Below are positions 21,153 through 33,000 of a stretch of DNA of 64,000 nt, piece by piece. The notes under the pieces are model-generated. The model saw nothing but the letters and a program-made list of their open reading frames with translations. It ran no database searches and had not been told where the DNA came from. Source of the stretch: Ziziphus jujuba (taxonomy: Eukaryota; Streptophyta; Magnoliopsida; Rosales; Rhamnaceae); assembly GCF_031755915.1 (NCBI RefSeq), contig NC_083379.1:27776001-27840000 (forward strand), written 5' to 3'. The position numbers were made by a program, and so were the translations under genes. Position 1 is the first letter of the stretch, and the number at the start of each line of letters is the position of its first letter.

Positions 21153-22761
21153 ATCCTCCTTGGTAATCTTGCTAGAGACATTAAGGAAAGTCCTCAAAGC
21201 CTCAAATCTAGTCTTTCCAAGTGGCTTTGTGAATACATCCACAAGGCTCTCCTCCGAATTCACATACTCCAAAGAAACTTCTCCAAGATCTTCAAACTCC
21301 CTTAACGAATAATATTTTACTGGAACATATTTTGTTTTTCCATGTTGTACCGGGTTCTTGGCTATTGAAATTGCTAAAGTGTTGTCACATTTGATGATGG
21401 TTGGACCTTCTTGAGTATGACCAAGATCTCCCATCAACTTCCTTAACCATACACATTGGTTTGCACATGTTGAGCAAGCAATGTATTTAGCTTCAAGGTA
21501 CTTTGAGGCATAGTGCTTTGCTTCTTTGCATTCCATCAGAAAGGACCACTCCCAAGTGAAAACAAGTATCCCAAAGTACTCCTCATTTCATCAATGCAGC
21601 CCACCCAATCACAATACAAATAACCAACAAGCTTCAACCCATCCTTTACTTCATACCAAACTTCATAATCACTAATGCCCTTAAGATATCTAAGAACTCT
21701 TTTGGCGACTCTAAGATGAGTTTAGGTGGGTGCTTGCATGTATCTTGAAAGCACACACATGGCATACATAATATCCAGCCTAGATTAGTGCACATAAAGC
21801 AGACTACCATTCAAGGATCGATAGAGAGTAGGATTTACCTTTGGTGTGCCATCCTCCTTTTAGTACTTCTCTTCTTGGATCATTGGAGTGCTCATTGGAT
21901 TGCATTCCTCATTATTAAACTTCTTCAAGAGATCCTTGATGTACTTTTCTTATGATATAAATATTCTTCTTTGGCATTGCATTACTTCCACACCAAGGAA
22001 GTAATGCATGAGACCTAACCTTGACATCTCAAGCTCCTCCTCAAGTTCATGCCTTGGCTTATCCACATTCTTTAGGTCCTCACCGGTGACCAACAAGTCA
22101 TCCACATACAAAGAAACCACTAACATGCTTCCTTCAATCCTCACATACAAGGTCAGTTCATTTTGGCTCCTCCTAAAGCCATGTCCAAGCAAGTAGCCAT
22201 CAATCCTTCCATATCAAGCTCTAGGTGCTTGTTTAAGACCATATAAGGCTTTGTGAAGCCTATAAACCTTATCTTCATGCCCTTGAACCACATAGCCCTC
22301 GGGTTGCTTCACATACACTTCTTCTTGCAACACACCATTCAAGAATGCCGATTTTACATCCAAGTAAAAGACACTCTATTGATTGGTGGCCGAAAGAGCA
22401 AGGATGAGTTTAATGGTTTCCATCCTTACTACAGGTGCAAATGTCTCCCCATAATCAACTTCAGCTTCTTGTGCATAACCCATTTCCGCTAACCTTGCCT
22501 TGTGTTTGTAAATGGTGCCATCTCGATTGTATTTAGTTCTAAAGATCCATTTGACACCAATTGCTTTCTTATTTTTTGGTTTATGACCAAGGACCAAGTC
22601 TCATTCTTCTCAATCATCTCCATTTCCACATCCACTGCTTTCTTCCACTCTTTCTTCATCAAGACCTCTTGAACACATCTAGGGTCACCAAGTGCAACAT
22701 TACACCTATCATAAATCTCGAACAAAGATCTCTCCCCTCTAACACCATCACCAACCTTCAA
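21153..22761 (-). pseudogene. copia C reverse transcriptase-RNase H, broken
   Basis: From right to left: KKEWKKAVDVEMEMIEKNETW and KWIFRTKYN (22376-22761), then the RT palm with the catalytic box SLYVDDLLVTGE intact (21950-22192), and RT thumb. RNase H follows: 21147-21536 keeps YIACSTCANQCVWLRKL, IKCDNTLAIS and VDVFTKPLGK, but the earlier SDSDW and E-containing parts are frame-broken. Stops and shifts lie near 21540, 21720, 21950, 22210 and 22376. Confidence 0.85.
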
Positions 22762-23930
22762 ATTGGCTCCAATGGTTTATTGGAGTAGATCATCATCCTC
22801 CTCATTGTCTTCATCATTATCATCTTCATTATTGTTGTTTTCAATATTTCTTTCTTCATTTTCTTCTTCAAACTATGGTTCATCCTCATTCACCAATAGC
22901 TCCTCCTTACTCCAATTCATTTTGCATTCTCATTAATCTTCACATCTCTAGTCACCACAATCTTTTTGATTTCTAGGTTATAGACCCTAAAACCTTTGGT
23001 AACCTCACTATATCCCACCAAGATACCAAGATTTGCTTTCTTGTCAAGCTTATCTCTCATGTGTAAGTGAACATGGAGAAAGCACACACTATCAAATACT
23101 TTTACATTCTCCAAAGATGGTTTCTCTCCAAACCACAACTCATAAGGTGTCTTGCCTTCAACAGATTCGATGAAGCATCGATTTTAAATGTTAGAACTAG
23201 TATACATAGCCTCGGCCCAAGAAATTTTTGGCATGTTGTGTTCATGTATCATACACCTAGCCATCTCCATCAATGTCCTATTCTTCCTCTGACACACACC
23301 ATTTTGTTGTGGTGTGTATGGTGTGGTAAATTGATGAATTATACCACTTTCTTTACAAAATCTTCAAAAGCTAGGCTAGTATATTCGCCACCATTGTTAG
23401 TCCTCAAGCACTTCAAAGTGGACCTACTTTAATTTTCAACCAACTACTTGAATTCCCTAAATTTTTCTAGAACTTGTGACTTATGTGAGAGAAAATAAAC
23501 CCAACACATCCTAGAGTAGTCATCAATAAAGGTGAGAAAGTATCTACAACCACTCAAGGAAAACACACTTATAGGACCACACACATCCGAATGAACAAGT
23601 TCTAACTTCTCCTTGGCCTTCCACGCACCATTTTAGGCAATAGCAACCTAGTGGACTTTCCGAGTTGACAAACTTCACACACATTTTTAACATCATTAAT
23701 CAAAGGCATATCATTCACCAAAGCATTTGTATTCTTCATTCCACCATAACTACAGTGACCCTTTTATGCTAAAGTTGAGAAATGGACTTAACTTTGCTTC
23801 TCAAAGCTTGTTCACTATCTAGTAAATTCAACCTATAGCTTTTATCTTTCAAGGCAACTTTAAACACCTTATTTCCATAAGCATCCGATATCAAATAATC
23901 ATCATAACCAAAGTTCAAAACATATCCCTT
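22762..23930 (-). pseudogene. copia C integrase and linker, broken
   Basis: GAG-pre-integrase (LWHK-like, 23740-23790), integrase core remnants, then integrase C-part in 22917-23138 (WFGEKPSLENVKVFDSVCFL, LGILVGYSEVTKGFRVYN) and an acidic linker (22780-22900). Numerous stops; no continuous core frame, although the Gln-Gln-Asn-Gly region is visible on the minus strand near 23300-23330. Confidence 0.75.
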
Positions 23931-25151
23931 TTAAACCAATTGTGCAACACTCAACAAGTTTTCACACAATGAAGGCACATATAGAACATTTTGGATAATT
24001 TTGGTGCCTTTATTGGTGTGCAATGAGATGTCTCCTTTTCCTTCTACATCCGTAAAGCTTCCATTCCCAATCTTCACCCTTATCTTGTTGGAGCGGTCAA
24101 GATCTACAAAGTTGGTTTCTTCAAAAGTCATGTGGTGTGAGCAACCACTATCTAGCAATCAACCATAACCACTAATTGTAGCTTTAGGGCATGTAGCCAT
24201 AAATAAGATCTTGGCCTCCTCATTCACAACATTTGCTTGTTGCCTTCCTTGCTTGCATATTTTGCCAACATTTCCTTTTTTCCCACATTTATCACAAGTT
24301 GCATCCGGTCTCCAAAAGCTCTTGTTTGGTGCAAGTCCACACTTCTTGCAATGGGGGCATGGTGGATAATCTCCATGGTTTTGTCGTTGTCCTCCTTGTC
24401 GTTGCCTTGCATTGTTGTTGTTGTTGTTGTTGTTGAAACCTCCATAACCGGTTCCTCTTTTGTTCTTATTCTTGTTCTTTTTGTTCGTCTTTTTGCTTTG
24501 ACTAGACATAAAAGCACTTTCCAAAGACTCCTCCATCCTTCTGGCTCTTCTTTGTTCGGTTGCTTGGAAGGCATTGATAAGCTCACTCAAAGTAATCTCA
24601 CTAAGATTCTTTGATTCCTCAAGGGAAGAAATCTTAGCTTCAAACTTTCCAGGTAAGCTCACCAATACCTTCTCAACAACCCTTTGATTGGTAAATGGCT
24701 CTCCAAGGACTCTAATTTGGTTCACAACCTTTAGTATTCTATCAGTGAAGTTCTTAACCATCTCATTTTCTTTCATTCTAATTGTTTCAAACTCTCTTCT
24801 TAAGTTTAAAACTTGCATTTGTCTAATTCGAGTGTTTCCTTGAAATTCTTCTTGCAACTTTAACCAAACTTCTCTAACACTTGTACAAGACATGATTCTA
24901 GTGAAGATGTAGTCAGTCACCAAAGAATGAAGGGCTATCAAGGCCTTGAATCCTTTGACTATCTCGGTCTCATGTGCAAGCCTCTGTGCTTGTGTGGCAT
25001 TTACTCATAACTCCTCAACTTCATAACCATCTTCCATCATGTCCCAAAGTCCAAGGGCTTGTAGGTAGGCTTTCATCTTCATCCTCCAAATGGAGTAATT
25101 TTGGCCCTTAAATTTTGGTGGAGTGGGTGGTTCAAAACTTTGAGAAGCCAT
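23931..25151 (-). pseudogene. copia C gag and protease, broken
   Basis: Gag start ATG at 25151 (MASQSFEPPTPPKF on the minus strand), stop after EEL near 25010, then a 260-codon frame (24159-24941) covering most of gag. The Asn run comes from (TTG)8 at 24412-24435. Both zinc knuckles are damaged: CPHCKKCGLAPNKS lost H and C, CDKCGKKGNVGKIC lost H. Protease (23931-24158) keeps LDSGCSHHMTFEE. A stop separates gag from protease at 24159. Confidence 0.85.
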
Positions 25152-25325
25152 GACATGAAACTGAATTTTGAAGAAAATAACTCTTGGGTTGGACTTTTGG
25201 TGAGTTTTCTAGCTAGATTTTTATACCACTTCAAACCAAAAGTGAAAGGAATGAAATGAGGGGTTCTCTCATAAGAAAATAGGCTAGAAAGAAAGCTCAC
25301 AAGGTCCCTCAATTGTTCAAGCAAA

Positions 25326-25337
25326 GCTCTGATACTA
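25326..25337 (-). promoter_or_regulatory. primer binding site of copia C
   Basis: On the minus strand TAGTATCAGAGC, one base from the iMet site, adjoining the LTR. Confidence 0.8.
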
Positions 25338-26389
25338 TGTTGGAGTTTGGTGTGGTTTTGGGGTTCACCTGGCTAAGAGTGTTGTACATAAGGTGTTAGT
25401 CTTGTGCACAACCTTTAATCCAGTTTTCGATTTGTTATTTAGGTGATTTTTATGTTTGTTTTTTGTATGGTGATATTGAGGTTTGTTAGGGTTTTTGTTT
25501 GGAATGAAAAAGAAGAATATGAAGAGGCAAAGAAGATGCTAAAGTAGGCCACACAAACTAGACAACACAATTCAATTTTTGTTTTTCATTTCATTGTTGT
25601 ATTATATTGGTACAAAACTTTTCTCACACGTGTGAAATGTGTGTGAGACCAAATAGAAGGCTTTTAAAATTCAAAAATTATACATTTCCCACCTACACAA
25701 CAGATACAAAACATTCAAATACCAGCTCACATGTGAGTTCATAAATATGGCAAAGATTGGTGAGATTTTGAACTTCAAAGGACTGTCTCCACCAAATCTG
25801 GTAATGCTACTTTGACCTGATGGAAGGCTGCGATATCTTCATCAAAATTGCTTGAACTTTCACACATGGCATTTTGAAATATCAAAGATAGAATCTGGAA
25901 AATACCAGGTACAAAAGAATTGGGTAAGGCCTCCAATTCATCTCAAACTCGTGGGCTATAACTGCTGGAAATCTCAGCAATTATGCCAACTTGCAACCTA
26001 CATATCTTAAGCTTCCTAAGTCCTTTTTGAGTCAATCTTTTTGCTATATTTTATTTTACATGTGTATTCCAACATATCCAAAAACTATAAACTGGTTCTA
26101 AAAACCCAGAATATTCCATCCCCAACAATGGACCTATATTGCAGGAAATATAATTTCCAGCACATAGTCATTTTACAAAATAAAATCAATACCCAACAAA
26201 AAAGACAATTCCTAAGCTAAATACAACAAAACTTAGGCATTCAAAAATACATTAAAAGGAACATAAAACATAGACATAAATATTTCTTTAAGGTATTCAA
26301 CAAAATATTTCTTGTAAAGAAACAAAGAGGGTGCAAACCTTGGTGAACTTTAGCTTGCATAAGATAGCAAGATTACCACCGTTTCAGCA
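25338..26389 (-). repeat. copia C 5' LTR
   Basis: 1052 bp; minus strand TGCTGAAACGGTGG to CAAACTCCAACA. Inverted repeat TGCAGGAAA/TTTCCAGCA at 26140-26162, ~225-250 bp from the LTR 5' end. Its partner is the truncated LTR 20306-21152. Confidence 0.9.
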
Positions 26390-26703
26390 CCGTCAGCATA
26401 GGGTGCCATGTGTCACTGCCCGGTCAGCTGACTGCCACATCAGTACAATGCCACATCAGCATGATGTCAGAGCAATGATGTAATTGTTGTGTAATTGATT
26501 ATGTCAACCTTAGTGGGTGTATAAAGCAATTTTATAGGTGTATATAGTAATTTTGTTGGTGTATATAGAAATTTTGTGGGCGTATATAGAAACGCTTATA
26601 AAATCATATTTTTTGTGTTTTCCTATTGGAAATTGGTTATAATTATTTTGTTGAGATAGGAAATAACAACTAATTGATTACTGATTTTTATGTTTTTACA
26701 AAA
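26390..26703 (+). other. copia E leader (or LTR remainder) with 21-bp tandem repeats
   Basis: Non-coding. Four tandem units of 21 bp lie at 26515-26598. Upstream is a run with CCACATCAG repeated. I cannot place the LTR/leader border and see no primer site. Confidence 0.5.
26515..26598 (+). repeat. 21-bp tandem repeat, 4 units
   Basis: Units begin at 26515, 26536, 26557 and 26578. Consensus is like GGTGTATATAGAAATTTTGT; the last unit is diverged (AACGCTTA end). Confidence 0.85.
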
Positions 26704-26996
26704 ATGGCAAGTGGAGATAATGTGACCATGCCCACTCAAACTCCTGTTATTCAAGTGCCTCCTTCTACAAATCATGCACAGAGACCTGAGAAGTTTGATA
26801 GAGAAATTTTTAAAGGTGGCAACAAAAAATGTTGTTCTACTTAACTATGCTAGGCTTTACGAGGTTCCTGACTATGGACGCACCACCTACTAATTAAGAG
26901 AGTGACAAAGAGACACTCATGGCGGTGGACACGTGGAACCATTCTGATTATTTATGTTGGAATTATGTCATAAATGGTCTACCAGATTCTTTGTAC
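26704..26996 (+). pseudogene. copia E gag, N-terminal part
   Basis: ATG at 26704 (MASGDNVTMPTQTPVIQVPP), then RPEKFDREIF. A frame change follows, after which QQKMLFYLTMLGFTRFL-like and VDTWNHSDYLCWNYVINGL are seen, ending in DSLY at the insertion of copia F. The match is to the copia gag family whose capsid has PEKF and KMLFYL motifs. It continues at 32431. Confidence 0.75.
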
Positions 26997-27000
26997 TAAG

Positions 27001-27730
27001 TGTGTTGAAAGGATTAAGGCAAGGTTAATCTAAAGAGAAAAGGTTTTCAAAGTTTGGAACTGATTTGGAGTCTATATGTATTCGGCTTGTTTGAATAAGC
27101 TGGTAGAAAAAATTTCCAGTTTTGGCCGGTTTGTGTTTCTCTTGGTTTCAAAATGGAAACTAAGGTATTTTCTTCAAAATTCAATACAATTTATTCATTG
27201 AGATGTAATACATACTTATAGCATACAAAAGTGGTGTGAAAGTACACCATGGCCGGTTTTAGCACCAATACAAAACTAGTCCTTCATGGTGAAGCAAATT
27301 ACATGTGCAAGGTAACTTTCCACCATGCTTCTTAATTTGCTGACAAATGTTGCTGCCTCATTAGGTGCTTCATGTTGAATTAGTCCTCATGCATGATGAC
27401 ACATGTCCTTTCATGCATTGGATGAGAGAGACCGAATGATGAAGCTCCATGTCATCATCCTTGTCACCAAGGTGCTTTCCATGTCAATGAGGTGCTTAGT
27501 TTTCTTAAACCTTGATTTGGCTAATACACTTTAAATAGCACATTTTGATGTCTTTGTGCACCAATTATCTAGCCTAGATTACACAATATTGCTAGAAACA
27601 AATACAAGAAAAAATATAAAGCAACCTAGGTTATGACTTCTCGGCCAAGGCATTTTAGCTTGGTCTTGGGTTTGCCTTACTTGGTCTCGGGTTTGCATGG
27701 TTCATGGCTAACAATTTCCATGATAATGTT
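27001..27730 (-). repeat. copia F 3' LTR
   Basis: ~730 bp, matching 31713-32430 (both contain AAGGCAAGGTTAATCTAAAG and CATGGTTCATGGCTAACAA). The inner border at ~27730 is set by where the match to the 5' LTR ends. Confidence 0.85.
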
Positions 27731-28880
27731 AGGCATGATGTGAAGAAAACTTCTAAGCATTTAAAGTTTTTCTTTTGGCAATGGTTTTGTGAGAATGGCG
27801 GCCCGCTGTTCTTGTGTTAAGCAATGCATCAAATTGATTTTTTTGTTTCTTTCAACCTCACAGATGCTATGGTACTGTACAGGAATGTGCTTGGTTCTTC
27901 TGTGTTATACTGGATTTTTTGTGATGGCAATGGCTGAAGTGTTATTACAATAAATGGTGGTTGCATTTCTTTGCTTGCAACCTAAATCATCAAGCAATTT
28001 TCTTAACCAAATTGCTTGGTTTGATGCTTCTGCCGCCAAGATGTATTCAGCATCTGTTGTTGATTGTGCCGTGGTTCCTTGCTTGAGTGAACTCCATGAA
28101 AATGGACCTGAATCAAATATAAACAAATATCCAGAGGTGCTCTTCCTATCCTCCAAGCTACCTACCCAATCATTATCACAATAGCAAACTAATTCACACA
28201 TATTGCCGAGCTTTTATAGGATTCCAAAGTTGACCATGCTCTTTCCATATCTTAGGACTATTTTGGCAGCTTGGTAATGGTTTTGTGATGGTGCACTCAT
28301 GAACCTTGATAGTACACTTACAACATACATGATATCAGGTCTTGAAGCACACAAATAAAGCAAGCTACCAATTAAACTTCTATAAACCGAAGCATTCACT
28401 TTCTCACTTCCATCATTTAGTTTGAACTTGGCATTTTGAATCATTGGTGTTTCAACAATCTTAGCATTTTCTAGTTGAAACTTATCAAGAAAATTCAAAG
28501 CATATTTTTCTTGAGATAGAATTATACCTTTACTTGTTTGCTTGACCTCCAAGCCTAGAAAGTAATTCATTAAGCTAAGGTCGGACATCTTGAAGGTTTC
28601 CATCACTTTATCTTTGAACTTTTGAATGCCTTCGGTATTCCAACCTATTATAAGCAAATTATCAACATAAAGATAGATTACCATTACATCTTCATGTGAG
28701 TGGGCTTTGATAAAAAGTGTAGGCTCATTATCACTTCTTGAAAAGCCTTCATGAGTGAGGTAGTCATCAATTATTGCATACCAAGCTCTTTGAGCTTGTT
28801 TAAACCTATACAAGGCTTTATGAAGCTTGTACACTTATTCCTCCTCTCCTTATATGACAAAGCCTTCAGGTTGTTCAACA
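27731..28880 (-). pseudogene. copia F RT palm/thumb and RNase H, broken
   Basis: RT at 28214-28834 (206 codons) begins MYKLHKALYRFKQAQRAWY. Its catalytic box reads YLYVDNLLIIG (YVDN at 28658-28669) where YVDD is expected, so polymerase should be inactive. RNase H at 27905-28201 has DNDWVGSLEDRKSTSGY, DAEYILAAEA and YCNNTSAIA (the Asp of CDN also changed). The RNase H end (27731-27904) is not readable. Confidence 0.85.
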
Positions 28881-28888
28881 TATACCTC

Positions 28889-29400
28889 TTATTCTAATAT
28901 ACCATTTAGAAAAGCTGATTTCACATCCAAATGGTATATTTTCCAAGAATTATTAGCTGCATATGCAAGTAGAAGCCGAATTGTTTCATGTCTTGCCACT
29001 GGTGCAAAAGTCTCCATGTAATCTACACCATATTTTTTAATAGAGCATTTTACAACCAGCCTTGGTTTGTGTTTTTTCAAGGTGCCATTAGGGTTTAGTT
29101 TGGTTCTAAAAACCCATTTGACACCTATTACATGTCCTTTCTTTGGTCTCGACACCAAACTCCAAGTTTTATTCTTTTCTATCATGTAAAGGTCCTCCAC
29201 CATTGCAGCTTTCCATTCTTTATGTTGTGAAACCTCACTATATGTTGTAGGATCAGGTGTTGCCATCCGTGCACTTGCATGAAGTTCTGCAATTGATTTT
29301 GTACCTCTCTTCCCTACAAAATCTTCATTGGCCGGGTCATCATCATCTTCATCATCATCGACAACATTAAAATCAGTTTGATCGGTGGAAGGAATTCTTG
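28889..29400 (-). pseudogene. copia F RT N-terminal part and linker
   Basis: [73 protein letters not shown] in 28889-29266. The linker to integrase is acidic (Asp-rich, 29330-29375). Stops at 28885 and 29402 separate it from neighbours. Confidence 0.85.
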
Positions 29401-29401
29401 A

Positions 29402-30457
29402 TTAAATATAAGTGTATTCTTCCACTTTATGCTCCTTCCAACTCCAATATGAGTTCTCATCTACAATAACATCTCTAGAGACAAAAACCTGCATCTTAGA
29501 TATATCAAAGATTCTATAGCCCTTTGAAACCGAGCTATAGCCTACAAATATACTAGTACTCGCTTTCTTATCAAGCTTGGTTCTTTTGGAGTCATGGATG
29601 TGAATATAACAAATATTTCTAAATACTTTTAAGTGAGAAATTGAAGGTTTAAAACCATACCACAACTCAATTAGAGTTTCAAACTCAATTGCCTTACTTG
29701 GAAGTCGATTTAGAAAGTATGCACTTGTATTGGTAACTTCAGTCCAAAATTTCTTTGGCAAGCACTTCTCGAAGAGCAAGCATCTTGACATCTCCATGAT
29801 GGTTCTATTCTTCCTTTCACTCACTCCATTTTGTTGTGGTGTGTATGGAGTAGTAAGTTGATGTATGATGCCATTTGTCTTGCAAATATCTTGGAAAGCT
29901 TTGGATATGTACTCTCTACAATTGTGGGATAGAATCACCTTGATGGTTATTTGTGCTTGGTTTTCTGCAAATGTTTTGAACTCTTCAAATGTAGCTACTA
30001 CTTTTGATTTTTGTTTGAGAAAGTATATCCAGCATTTTTTTGAATAATTATCAATAAAGATGATAAAATACTTCCTCTCGACATGAATTTTTTCATTAAT
30101 TGGTCCACACAAATCCGAATGCACCATTTGTAACTTTTCCTTTGCTTTGCTGAGTGTTGTCAATGGAAATGGTTATCTTTTGATTTTTCCAAGTTGACAT
30201 ATTTGGCAAACAGCTTCATCTTCATGGATTTGTGGTAAATTCTCAACAATTTTTTAAGTATGCACTCGCTTCATGGTGGCATAGTTGTAATGGCCAAACT
30301 TTTTATGCCATAATCTTGAATCTTCTTGGACTTTAGTATTCATTGCCATTTGATTTTGTTGATTAAAATCAATTACAAGGCTATTAATCATCATATGGAC
30401 AACTAATACAATTTTGTCATCCTTAAATATTTCATAACTTGTATCTAAGAACTTCAA
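29402..30457 (-). pseudogene. copia F integrase and GAG-pre-integrase
   Basis: GAG-pre-integrase LWHKKFGHYNYATMKRVHT (30254-30457). The integrase frame 29402-30163 has HSDLCGPI and TPQQNGVSERKNRTIMEM, but the middle Asp is lost: the box reads VILSHNCREYIS. Inactive as catalyst. A stop at ~30170-30254 separates the two pieces. Confidence 0.85.
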
Positions 30458-30478
30458 AATGTATCCTTACTTCATAAG

Positions 30479-31636
30479 TTATGGCACACTTTGTAAATTT
30501 TCAGACAGATTTGGTACATATAAAACATTGGTTATTTGAATTGTACCTTTTAGTGTTTTAAAGACCAAATCTCCTTTTCCTTGTGCCTCCATGATTTGTC
30601 CATTTGCTACCCTGATTTTTGTCGCAATTCTTGAATTGAACTTGATAAACAAGTCATGGTTGTTGCACATATGATTTGTGCACCCGCTGTCTAAAATCCA
30701 TTGGTCTTTGGTTGTGTTTACAAGATTACAAGTTGCTTTGAAAGTACGCTCATGCTCTCCATTTGGTTCTTCAGGTTCATGAGCTTGTCTTGCCTCTTAC
30801 CTTTGGTTCCTTTGCCTGTAAACTCTTTCCATGTGATTGAATTGCTTGCAAATCTTGCATTGAGTATTCGGTCTCCATTAGCATATCTTGGCCGTGTGTC
30901 CTTGCTTCTTGTATATTATGCAAGGACCATAGGTCATCTTGTTCCCTCTTTGGTTGATGGTCTTCTTGTCTCTATTTTGCCTTTGAAAGGGCCTTGGTTG
31001 CTGGATTGATTTGCCTTTGTTATTTGCTACAAGGGCTGCTTCACTTGAGCTTGATTCACCTTGTAGTCGAAGACTCCTCCTTTGTGTAAGGTCTCTTGTT
31101 TCCTCCAAAGTTGAGATTTTTGCTTCATATTTCTCTAGAAGACATATAAGAATCTTTTCAACAATCCTTTGGTCTGGCAAAGATTCACCATGTAACCGGA
31201 TTTGGTTGACAATCTTTATAAGTTTGTTTGAAAACTCCATCACGGTTTCAAGCTCCAACATCTTCAAATTTTCAAATTCTCTTCTAAGGTTGAGCAGCTG
31301 CATTTGTCTTGATATTTTACTTCCTTGGAACTCTTCTTGAAGCTTTTCCCAAGCTTGTCTAGGTGTCGTACAAGTCATAATTCTAGTGAAGATGTCATCG
31401 GTCACAGCAGCTTGTATTGTTGTGAGAGTTTTGAAAGGTCTTGCATTTCCTTCACTATGAAGTTTAATTTGATTCACAGTAGCACCTGCTCTTAATGGTT
31501 CTACCTCGTAGTCAACCATAACAAGCTACCAAATTTCATAAGCTTAAAGATAGGCTCTCATTTTGATTGCCCAAACATGATAATTTTGGCCATCAAAGAT
31601 AGAAGGTGAAGGTGCTGAAAAGTGTGAGGATGCCAT
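30479..31636 (-). pseudogene. copia F gag and protease, broken
   Basis: Gag start ATG at 31636 (MASSHFSAPSPSIFDGQ), stops near 31540, then a 213-codon frame (30878-31519) with TIQAAVTDDIFTRIMTC and RQMQLLNLRREFENL. The zinc knuckle is damaged (CIIYKKQGHTAKIC). Protease motif WILDSGCTNHM spans ~30660-30705, continuing in 30479-30670. Confidence 0.85.
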
Positions 31637-31699
31637 TGAAGCCGATTTATGTTTTGTGAGATTTCAATCGGTTTTTGAACAAGGATTTATAAAAACAAA

Positions 31700-31711
31700 G
31701 CTCTAATACCA
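31700..31711 (-). promoter_or_regulatory. primer binding site of copia F
   Basis: Minus strand TGGTATTAGAGC, one change from the iMet site, 1 bp from the LTR. Confidence 0.8.
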
Positions 31712-31712
31712 A

Positions 31713-32430
31713 TGTGAAAGGATTAAGGCAAGGTTAATCTAAAGAGAACAAGGTTTTCAAAGCGTGGAATTGATTTGAAGTCTAGATGTATTCGGCTTGT
31801 TTAAATAAGCTGCCGGAAAATTTTTTCAGTTTTGGCTGGTTTGTGTTTCTCTTGGTTTCAAAATGGAAACTAAGGTATTTTCTCCAAAATTCAATATAAT
31901 TTATTCATTGAGATGTAATACATACTTATAGCATACAAATAGGTGTGAACGTACACCATGGCCAGTTTTAGCACCAATACAAAACAAGTCCTTCATGGTG
32001 AAGCAAATTACATGTGCAAGGTAACTTTTCACCATGCTTCTTAATTTGTTGACAAGTGTTGCTGCCTCATTAGGTGCTTAATTTTGAAGTAGTCCTCATG
32101 CATGATGACACATGTCCTTTCATGCATTGGATGAGAGAGAGGCCGAATGATAAAGCTCCATATCACCAAGTAGCTTCCATGTCATCAAGGTGCTTAGTTT
32201 TCTTCAACCTTGATTTGGCTAATACACTTTGAAGAACACATTTTGGTGTCTATGCACCAACGTATCTAGCCTAGATTACACAAAATTGCTAGAACAAAAT
32301 ACAAGCAAAAATACAAAGCAACCTAGGTTATGACTTATCGGCCAACACATTTCAGCTTGTTCTTGGGTTTTCCTTGCTTGGTCTTGGGTTTTCATGGTTC
32401 ATGGCTAACAATTGCCATGATTCTCTAACA
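31713..32430 (-). repeat. copia F 5' LTR
   Basis: 718 bp; minus strand TGTTAGAGAATCATGG to ATCCTTTCACA. Abuts E gag DNA at 32431 with TGTAC target copy. Confidence 0.9.
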
Positions 32431-33000
32431 TGTACTGTGGCATAAAGTTAGCAAAAGAGCTATGGGAAACTTTGGACTGGAAGTACAAAATTGAGAATGT
32501 TGCATCCAAAAATTTGTTGTAGGCCGATTCTTGGACTACATGATGATGGATACCAAGCCATTAATGAGTCAAGTACATGAGTTGCAAGTGCTCATCCAAG
32601 AACTTCTCGTTGAAGGGATGTTTATTAATGAGGCCTTTCAAGTCACTGCTATGATTGAAAAGCTACCTCCTAGTTGGGGAGACTTCAAAAATTATCTCAA
32701 GCACAAGAGAAAGGAAGTGGATATGGAGGCTCTTATTGGTAAGCTTCATATTGAAGATGACAATAGTAAGTCTGACAAAAGATCCATGAGCCATGTTGAA
32801 GGCCATTGTTTTGAAGCATGGGAGTAGCTCCAATAATAAGAAGAAAGTTGGTAAAGGTTCCAAGTTAGGGTCTAAAGGAGGCATCTCCGAGAAGGCCAAA
32901 TTTCAAGGCAAGTGCTTCAACTGTGACAAGATGGGTCACAAAGCGGAGGAATGCAAATTGCCAAAAAGAAAGAGGAACAAAGAGGCATAGGTGATGGATC
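32431..33000 (+). pseudogene. copia E gag, C-terminal part with zinc knuckle
   Basis: Continues gag after insertion F: LAKELWETLDWKYK, a frame change, then 32531-32827 with MDTKPLMSQVHELQVLIQEL and MIEKLPPSWGDFKNYLKHKR. A second frame at 32793-32990 holds an intact CCHC knuckle, CFNCDKMGHKAEEC. Confidence 0.85.

Larger units (their letters stand above)
20306..26389 (-). mobile_element. Ty1/copia retrotransposon C
   Basis: Reverse copia element with a complete 5' LTR (25338-26389), primer site, gag-PR-IN-RT-RH in order, and a 3' LTR missing its last ~200 bp. The left end is fused to gypsy M leader without a target duplication, so that end was lost by deletion. The right flank is copia E leader DNA. 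Confidence 0.85.
27001..32430 (-). mobile_element. Ty1/copia retrotransposon F, inserted in E gag
   Basis: Complete but decayed reverse element: 3' LTR 27001-27730, pol and gag, primer site, 5' LTR 31713-32430. Host gag reads through if F is removed. TGTAC occurs at 26992-26996 and again at 32431-32435 as the target duplication. Four extra bases (TAAG) separate the left copy from the LTR end. Confidence 0.85.

Noticed and set aside
26515..26598. CRISPR-like array
   Set aside because: Units are contiguous with no unique spacers, only four in number, in plant retroelement DNA.
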